The notes beneath the pieces are model-generated. The model was given only the letters and a program-made list of their open reading frames with translations, was not told the origin of the DNA and made no database searches. Positions 4,874 to 9,100 of a stretch of 9,100 bases of DNA are shown in pieces. Every line of letters starts with the position of its first letter. Within the stretch, counting starts at the first letter, position 1. Both the position numbers and the translations under genes were made by a program. Origin of the DNA: an uncultured Clostridia bacterium. GTDB lineage: Bacteria > Bacillota > Clostridia > Oscillospirales > CAG-272. The stretch is taken from NCBI GenBank assembly GCA_947624945.1, contig CANQMJ010000100.1, positions 1-9,100 on the forward strand, given 5' to 3'.

Positions 4874-6385
4874 ATGGAATTTATCAGAAATTTTCCGTTT
4901 TTTTCGGTGGCGGTATTTCTGTTTTCCGCGGTCATATGCTCGGTACTGAAACCGAAGGCGGCGCGGATATGGACTGTCGCCGCCGAGACGGCGGTGCTCG
5001 CGTTCTCTGCGTGCGTGCTCTACTACACATGGTCGACGGGAGAGTTTTTCCGCTACAATATGGGGCACTTCGACGCGCCGTGGAGCAATCAGCTCCGCGC
5101 GGGCGTGCTCGAGGGCGTCGCGGCGACGGGCTTTTCGCTTATTCTGCTTTTGTCGCACATAGGCGGCATGCGATATGTGAACGCCGACATCGAGCACAAA
5201 AAGCAGTCCGCGTACTGCACGCTTCTGAATCTCATCGGCGCGGCGCTGATGGCGCTCGCGTACACGAACGACCTGTTCACCGGTTACGTGTTCCTTGAGA
5301 TAATGACGCTTTCGTCTTGCGGCATACTTATGATAAGACGCGCGGGACGCACGGCGCTCGCGGCGACGCGTTACATGGTGATAAATCTGCTCGGCTCGGG
5401 TCTGTTTCTGCTCGGGACTTGCCTTTTCTACGGCATCACGGGTCATCTTCTGATGGAGTACATAGGCGCGGGAGTCGCAAAACTCGACGCGACGGGCGAA
5501 TACGCGGTGCCGTTGACGGTGACGATAGGGCTCGTATGCGCGGGACTTGCGATAAAGGCGGGACTGTTCCCGTTCCACACATGGATGCCGGACACGTACG
5601 GCACGGCGACGCCTACGTCGTCGGCGGTGCTGTCGGGTATCGTGTCAAAGGGATACATTTTCCTGCTCGTCAAGATCATGTACCGCGTCGCGGGCGTGAA
5701 CACGGAGGCAATGACGGAGGCGCGCCACATACTTTACGTTTTCGGCATACTCGGCATAATCCTCGGCTCCGTCTGGGCGATGCGGTCCGCGTACCTCAAC
5801 CGCATGATAGCGTTTTCGTCGGCGGCGCAGATAGGGTACATCTTCGTCGGCATAGGGCTCGGCGGGACGGCGGGATTTATGGCGGCGCTGTTCCAGCTCA
5901 TCGCGCACGGACTGACGAAGCCGCTTCTGTTTCTGTCGGGCGCAAGGCTCGCGGAGTCGTCGGGCGACAGTCAGTATTTCGCCGACTTACAGGGAGCCGC
6001 GCACAGGAACCGCGCGGCGGGAGCCGCGTTTACGGTGGCGGCACTTTCTATGGTGGGAATACCGCTTCTTGCGGGATTTCCCGTCAAGCTCTATTTTGCG
6101 ATTGCGTCCGTGCAGCACGGCATACTCGTCGACGCGGTGACGCTTCTGACGCTGGCTGTCAGCACGCTGCTCAACGCTCTTTACTTTATACGCACGGCGA
6201 TAAGGATATACACGCCGTCGGTACGTCCGGCTGAGAAAAACGAGTCGCAGGTCGTGATAGATAAAAAGAGCGACCCGGGGCTCGCAGTCGCGGCCGTGGG
6301 ATTTGCGCTTGCGATTGTGTCGCTCGGCGTGTTCCCGGGCTCGCTCTCGTCGCTCATCACGACGGGACTGTCGATGTTCGCATAA
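4874..6385 (+). CDS. mrpD: Mrp antiporter subunit D / NuoN-type proton-translocating subunit (first of three)
   Basis: This 503-residue polytopic protein (about 14 helices) belongs to the NuoL/M/N-MrpA/D family, which move H+ or Na+ through paired half-channels. Key charged residues are present: Glu142 in helix 5 (YVFLEIMTLSSCG), Lys228 in helix 7 (LAIKAGLFPFHTWMPD), Lys259 in helix 8 (SGIVSKGYIF), His345 and Lys349 in HGLTKPLLFLSG, and Lys405 in GIPLLAGFPVKLYF. It is the most MrpD/MbhH-like of the three and differs clearly from the next two. An upstream TTG (4760) would extend it through the hairpin and is rejected. ATG 4874 fits the family, but its ribosome binding site AAGGA (4855-4859) is 14 nt away, so translation may be weak. 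It is separated from mrpC by 117 nt and from the next gene by 16 nt. Confidence 0.9.
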   Translation: MEFIRNFPFFSVAVFLFSAVICSVLKPKAARIWTVAAETAVLAFSACVLYYTWSTGEFFRYNMGHFDAPWSNQLRAGVLEGVAATGFSLILLLSHIGGMRYVNADIEHKKQSAYCTLLNLIGAALMALAYTNDLFTGYVFLEIMTLSSCGILMIRRAGRTALAATRYMVINLLGSGLFLLGTCLFYGITGHLLMEYIGAGVAKLDATGEYAVPLTVTIGLVCAGLAIKAGLFPFHTWMPDTYGTATPTSSAVLSGIVSKGYIFLLVKIMYRVAGVNTEAMTEARHILYVFGILGIILGSVWAMRSAYLNRMIAFSSAAQIGYIFVGIGLGGTAGFMAALFQLIAHGLTKPLLFLSGARLAESSGDSQYFADLQGAAHRNRAAGAAFTVAALSMVGIPLLAGFPVKLYFAIASVQHGILVDAVTLLTLAVSTLLNALYFIRTAIRIYTPSVRPAEKNESQVVIDKKSDPGLAVAAVGFALAIVSLGVFPGSLSSLITTGLSMFA

Positions 6386-6401
6386 GGGGGAAAAACGGAA
6401 G

Positions 6402-7838
6402 ATGACGTTTATTATACTTACGATAGTTATACCGATCATTGCGGGCGCGCTGTTGCCCGTGTGGAGATTCGGCAGCCGCACGACGGCACGCGCCGTATAT
6501 GTGCTCGCAGCGACGGCAGCGACGTGCGCTGCGGCTGTGACGTCGTTTCTGCGCGGCGAGTCGTTTCTGCTTCTGACGCTCGCTGACGGGGTCACCATCT
6601 CGTACGGCGTCGACAGGATCGCGGTCATCTTCGCCGCCGTATTCGCGTTCTCGTTCTTCATCGTCGCGATATATGCGCCCCGCTACATAAAGCACGAGGG
6701 GCGCGACGACAGATTCTTCGCATTTTTCCTTCTCTCGCTCGGCGCGATGATGTCGCTGTCTTTCTCGTCGAACCTCGTGACGATGTATTTCTCGTTCGAG
6801 CTCGTGACGCTGCTCTCGATGCCGCTCGTGCTCCATTCGGGCACGAAGGAGGCGAATGCGGCGGCGCTCAAATACCTGTTTTACTCGATAGCGGGCGCGC
6901 TCATGGGTCTTTTCGGCATCGTGGTGCTCCACCCGATAACGAACGCGGGCGCGTTCTCGCTCGGCGGTTCGCTGTCGTCGACTGCGTCGTCGGCGATGGT
7001 GTGCACGGCGGTGTTTATGTGCGTTGTCGGGTTCGGCGCGAAGGCAGGCATGTACCCGATGCACGGCTGGCTGCCGTCCGCGCACCCTGTCGCGCCTGCT
7101 CCCGCGTCGGCGCTTTTGTCGGGCATTATAGCAAAGGCTGGCGTCCTTGCCGTGATACGCGTCGTATTTTACGTAGTCGGCATAGACGCGATACGCGGCA
7201 CATGGACGGCTGTGACGTGGACGGTGCTCGCATCGATAACGGTTGTTATGGGGTCGATGATGGCGTACCGCGAGGACATACTGAAAAAGCGCCTCGCGTA
7301 TTCGACGGTGTCCAACATCTCATATATGATGCTCGGACTGTCGATGCTGTCCGCGACGGGCGAGCTCGGCGCGATAATGCACTTTATCGCGCACGCGCTG
7401 GCGAAAAACGCGCTCTTTCTGTCGGCGGGTTCGGTGATATATAAAACGGGCAAAACGAAGGTGTCGGAGCTGTCCGGTATCGGACGCAGGATGCCGGTGA
7501 CGATGGGAGCGTTCACGGTCGCCGCGCTGTCGCTGATCGGCATACCGCCGCTGCTCGGATTTACGTCGAAGTGGTATTTGTGCATGGCGGGAGTTGAAGA
7601 AGGCGGCGCGCTCGCCGTGATCGTTCCCGCGGTGCTGATCGTGTCGGCGCTTCTGACGGCGGGGTATCTGTTGCCCGTTGTGATAAAAGGCTATTTTCCA
7701 GGCAAAGGCAGCGCGAAGCCGGACGTTGACGAAGCTCCCGTGCCGATGGTGTTCGCCGCCGTTTTATTTGCGGCGCTGTCGCTCGTAACGGGCATATTCG
7801 CGCCCGTGCTCGCGGACTTCATAGGCGGTGCGCTATGA
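6402..7838 (+). CDS. MrpD/NuoM-type antiporter subunit (second of three)
   Basis: This 478-residue membrane protein is of the same proton-translocating family. Visible functional residues are Glu133 in helix 5 (SFELVTLLSMPLV), Lys214 in helix 7 (FGAKAGMYPMHGWLP), Lys245 in helix 8 (SGIIAKAGVLAV), His327, His331 and Lys335 in MHFIAHALAKNALFLSAG, and Lys390 in GIPPLLGFTSKWY. It has the RLAYSTVSNISYMMLG segment typical of MrpA/MrpD antiporter domains. It shares many blocks, at identical residue numbers, with the third copy downstream and far fewer with the first, so these two look like sister paralogues. The start at ATG 6402 uses AGGGGG (6385-6390) 11 nt upstream; longer in-frame extensions lie inside the previous gene and are Arg-rich nonsense. 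The stop overlaps the next gene by ATGA. It may fill the MrpA antiporter role. Confidence 0.9.
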   Translation: MTFIILTIVIPIIAGALLPVWRFGSRTTARAVYVLAATAATCAAAVTSFLRGESFLLLTLADGVTISYGVDRIAVIFAAVFAFSFFIVAIYAPRYIKHEGRDDRFFAFFLLSLGAMMSLSFSSNLVTMYFSFELVTLLSMPLVLHSGTKEANAAALKYLFYSIAGALMGLFGIVVLHPITNAGAFSLGGSLSSTASSAMVCTAVFMCVVGFGAKAGMYPMHGWLPSAHPVAPAPASALLSGIIAKAGVLAVIRVVFYVVGIDAIRGTWTAVTWTVLASITVVMGSMMAYREDILKKRLAYSTVSNISYMMLGLSMLSATGELGAIMHFIAHALAKNALFLSAGSVIYKTGKTKVSELSGIGRRMPVTMGAFTVAALSLIGIPPLLGFTSKWYLCMAGVEEGGALAVIVPAVLIVSALLTAGYLLPVVIKGYFPGKGSAKPDVDEAPVPMVFAAVLFAALSLVTGIFAPVLADFIGGAL

Positions 7839-9100
7839 GCGAATATTTTCTGCTTCTGCCGATACTTATACCGATAGCGGGCGGCGCGGTGTTGTGGTTT
7901 TTCCGAACCGGAGACTTGGCGCGCAACATCATAACGGAGATTTTCGTGCTCGCGAACGCTGCGTGTACGTGGACGCTCGCGTTTTTCCGCCCGCAGAATG
8001 AGCTTCATATGTTCGCGTTCAGCGAACGTCTCGTTTTGAAGCTGCGCCTTGACGGACTCGGGACGTTCTTCCTCGTCATGGCGTCGACGCTGTGGATATT
8101 CGTCGCGGTATATGCGTTTTCGTACATGAAGACGGAGGAACACAGGCATATGTTCTTCACGTTCTTCACGCTGTCGCTCGCCGCCGTCGACGGAGTCGCG
8201 CTCGCGGGCAACATAATCACGCTTTACTTTTTCTACGAAATGCTGACGCTGACGACGCTGCCGCTCGTCATGCACGGCTGCAAAAAAGTCGATATGCATG
8301 CGGGACGCGTCTACGCCGCGTATCAACTCGGCGGCGCCGCGTTCGCCCTCGTCGGTATAATATATCTCACCTCTGTCGCGGGAGCGGGCGATTTCGTGCT
8401 CGGCGGCTACGTCAAGACTGCCGATACGGTCGTTATGGCGGTGTGGCTCGTGATGCTGCTCGGCTTCGGCGTCAAGGCGTGCATATTCCCCCTTTACCGT
8501 TGGCTGCCGACGGCGTCGGTGGCGCCGACGCCCGTGACGGCGCTCCTTCACGCGGCGGCTGTTGTCAAAGCAGGCGTATTCGCGGTGATGAGACTGTCGT
8601 ATTTCACGTTCGACCCCGCGATACTGAGGGGCAGCAGAGTCGGCGGCGCGGGTTTTCTGCTCGCGTGCTTCACGGCTGTGTTCGCCTCGGTGTTGGCCGT
8701 GCGCGATGGCCACTTTAAACGGCGTCTCGCGTATTCGACTGTGTCGAATCTCTCTTACATCCTCGTCGGCGTTCTGACGTTCACGGAAGCGGGACTTGCG
8801 GCGGGACTCTGCCATATGCTTTATCACGCGATGATAAAGCTGAACGCGTTCCTCGCGTGCGGCGCGTTCATGAAGCGGACGGGAAAGCATAACGTGGAGG
8901 ACCTTGACGGCATAGGATACAAGATGCCGGTCACGTTCGCGTGCTTCACCGTGTCGGCATTGGCGCTGTGCGGCATACCGCCGCTCAACGGATTTGTGTC
9001 GAAGTGGATGCTGCTCTCGTCGGTGACGGAGGGCGGCGACGTGCTCTCGATGATAGGCGGCGCGTCGCTGTTGGCGGCGTCTCTTCTGTGCGCCGTATAC
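7835..9100 (+). CDS. MrpD/NuoM-type antiporter subunit (third of three), cut by window end
   Basis: The frame is open from ATG 7835 to the last base. 422 residues are visible, so about 50-80 residues of the C-terminus are missing if it matches its neighbour. Helix-5 Glu135 (LYFFYEMLTLTTLPLV), helix-7 Lys214 (GFGVKACIFPLYRWLP), helix-8 Lys245 within LLHAAAVVKAGVFAV (with His239), His327, His331 and Lys335 in CHMLYHAMIKLNAF, and Lys390 in GIPPLNGFVSKWM are all present. Lys214, Lys245, His327, His331, Lys335 and Lys390 fall at the same numbers as in the preceding gene, supporting a tandem duplication. His221 of that protein is Tyr221 here. GIPPLNGF and LLHAAxxVKAG are especially reminiscent of MrpA/NuoL-type proteins. 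The ATG overlaps the previous stop (ATGA 7835-7838), and AGGCGGTG lies 4 nt upstream. The operon evidently continues beyond the window. Confidence 0.88.
   Translation, partial: MSEYFLLLPILIPIAGGAVLWFFRTGDLARNIITEIFVLANAACTWTLAFFRPQNELHMFAFSERLVLKLRLDGLGTFFLVMASTLWIFVAVYAFSYMKTEEHRHMFFTFFTLSLAAVDGVALAGNIITLYFFYEMLTLTTLPLVMHGCKKVDMHAGRVYAAYQLGGAAFALVGIIYLTSVAGAGDFVLGGYVKTADTVVMAVWLVMLLGFGVKACIFPLYRWLPTASVAPTPVTALLHAAAVVKAGVFAVMRLSYFTFDPAILRGSRVGGAGFLLACFTAVFASVLAVRDGHFKRRLAYSTVSNLSYILVGVLTFTEAGLAAGLCHMLYHAMIKLNAFLACGAFMKRTGKHNVEDLDGIGYKMPVTFACFTVSALALCGIPPLNGFVSKWMLLSSVTEGGDVLSMIGGASLLAASLLCAVY

Noticed and set aside
4853..5578. Minus-strand open frame of 241 codons opposite the first mrpD
   Set aside because: Arg/His/Tyr-rich low-sense sequence mirroring the codon bias of the real gene.
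5317..6234. Plus-strand 305-codon frame inside the first mrpD
   Set aside because: Out-of-frame, Arg/Gly/His-rich and without a ribosome binding site; the frame of mrpD carries all family motifs.
6303..6401. N-terminal extension of the second antiporter gene
   Set aside because: It lies inside the previous gene and encodes an Arg/Cys/Ser-rich stretch; ATG 6402 has a usable ribosome binding site and starts the first helix.
7691..8890. Minus-strand open frame of 399 codons opposite the second and third antiporter genes
   Set aside because: It is the antisense shadow of strongly biased codons (GCG, TCG, GTC), giving an Arg/His/Glu-rich product with no domain pattern. The plus strand encodes clear membrane subunits.

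Overview
The window reads as chromosomal DNA of an anaerobic, fairly GC-rich Firmicute, most likely a gut- or rumen-type Clostridium relative. This rests on strong Shine-Dalgarno sequences, consensus sigma-A promoters, heavy use of ATA for Ile alongside GCG/GGC/TCG codons, and a LysR regulator plus small conserved protein of a type I associate with Clostridia. The organism call is inference. The window has two parts of different character.

Left part (1 to about 1240): a small gene on the minus strand (75 aa, unknown function) is divergent from a LysR-family regulator gene on the plus strand. The 135-bp spacer holds a consensus sigma-A promoter for the regulator. Just downstream of its -10 box lies a striking operator-like pair of AATATC-N2-GATATT sites arranged as an inverted repeat. 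The composition here is clearly more AT-rich and less codon-biased than on the right, so this block was probably acquired separately. About 800 bp without a convincing gene follow (1240-2043). They hold several hairpins, including two strong bidirectional-terminator-like ones, and end in a consensus promoter.

Right part (2044 to the end): a tightly packed plus-strand operon encodes a multisubunit Mrp/Mnh-type cation/proton antiporter, or the equivalent membrane module of a respiratory complex. The order is mrpE, mrpF, mrpG, a DUF4040/MbhD-like gene, a fused MbhE-MrpB gene, mrpC, and then three consecutive MrpD/NuoN-type antiporter-subunit genes. The last of these runs off the right edge. Most junctions are ATGA-type overlaps or short gaps. 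The exceptions are a 65-nt overlap at the DUF4040/mrpB junction and a 117-nt gap between mrpC and the first mrpD that carries a perfect 20-bp hairpin.

No full-length MrpA (about 800 aa) gene is present. Its C-terminal parts appear as the DUF4040 protein and as the N-terminal part of the mrpB gene, and its antiporter part is presumably supplied by one of the extra MrpD-like proteins. This split layout and gene order match the membrane arm of the archaeal Mbh/Mbx respiratory complexes rather than the classical mrpABCDEFG order. The key open question is what follows position 9100: hydrogenase or NuoB/C/D/H/I-like genes would make this an energy-converting redox complex, and their absence would make it a stand-alone antiporter with three antiporter-like subunits.
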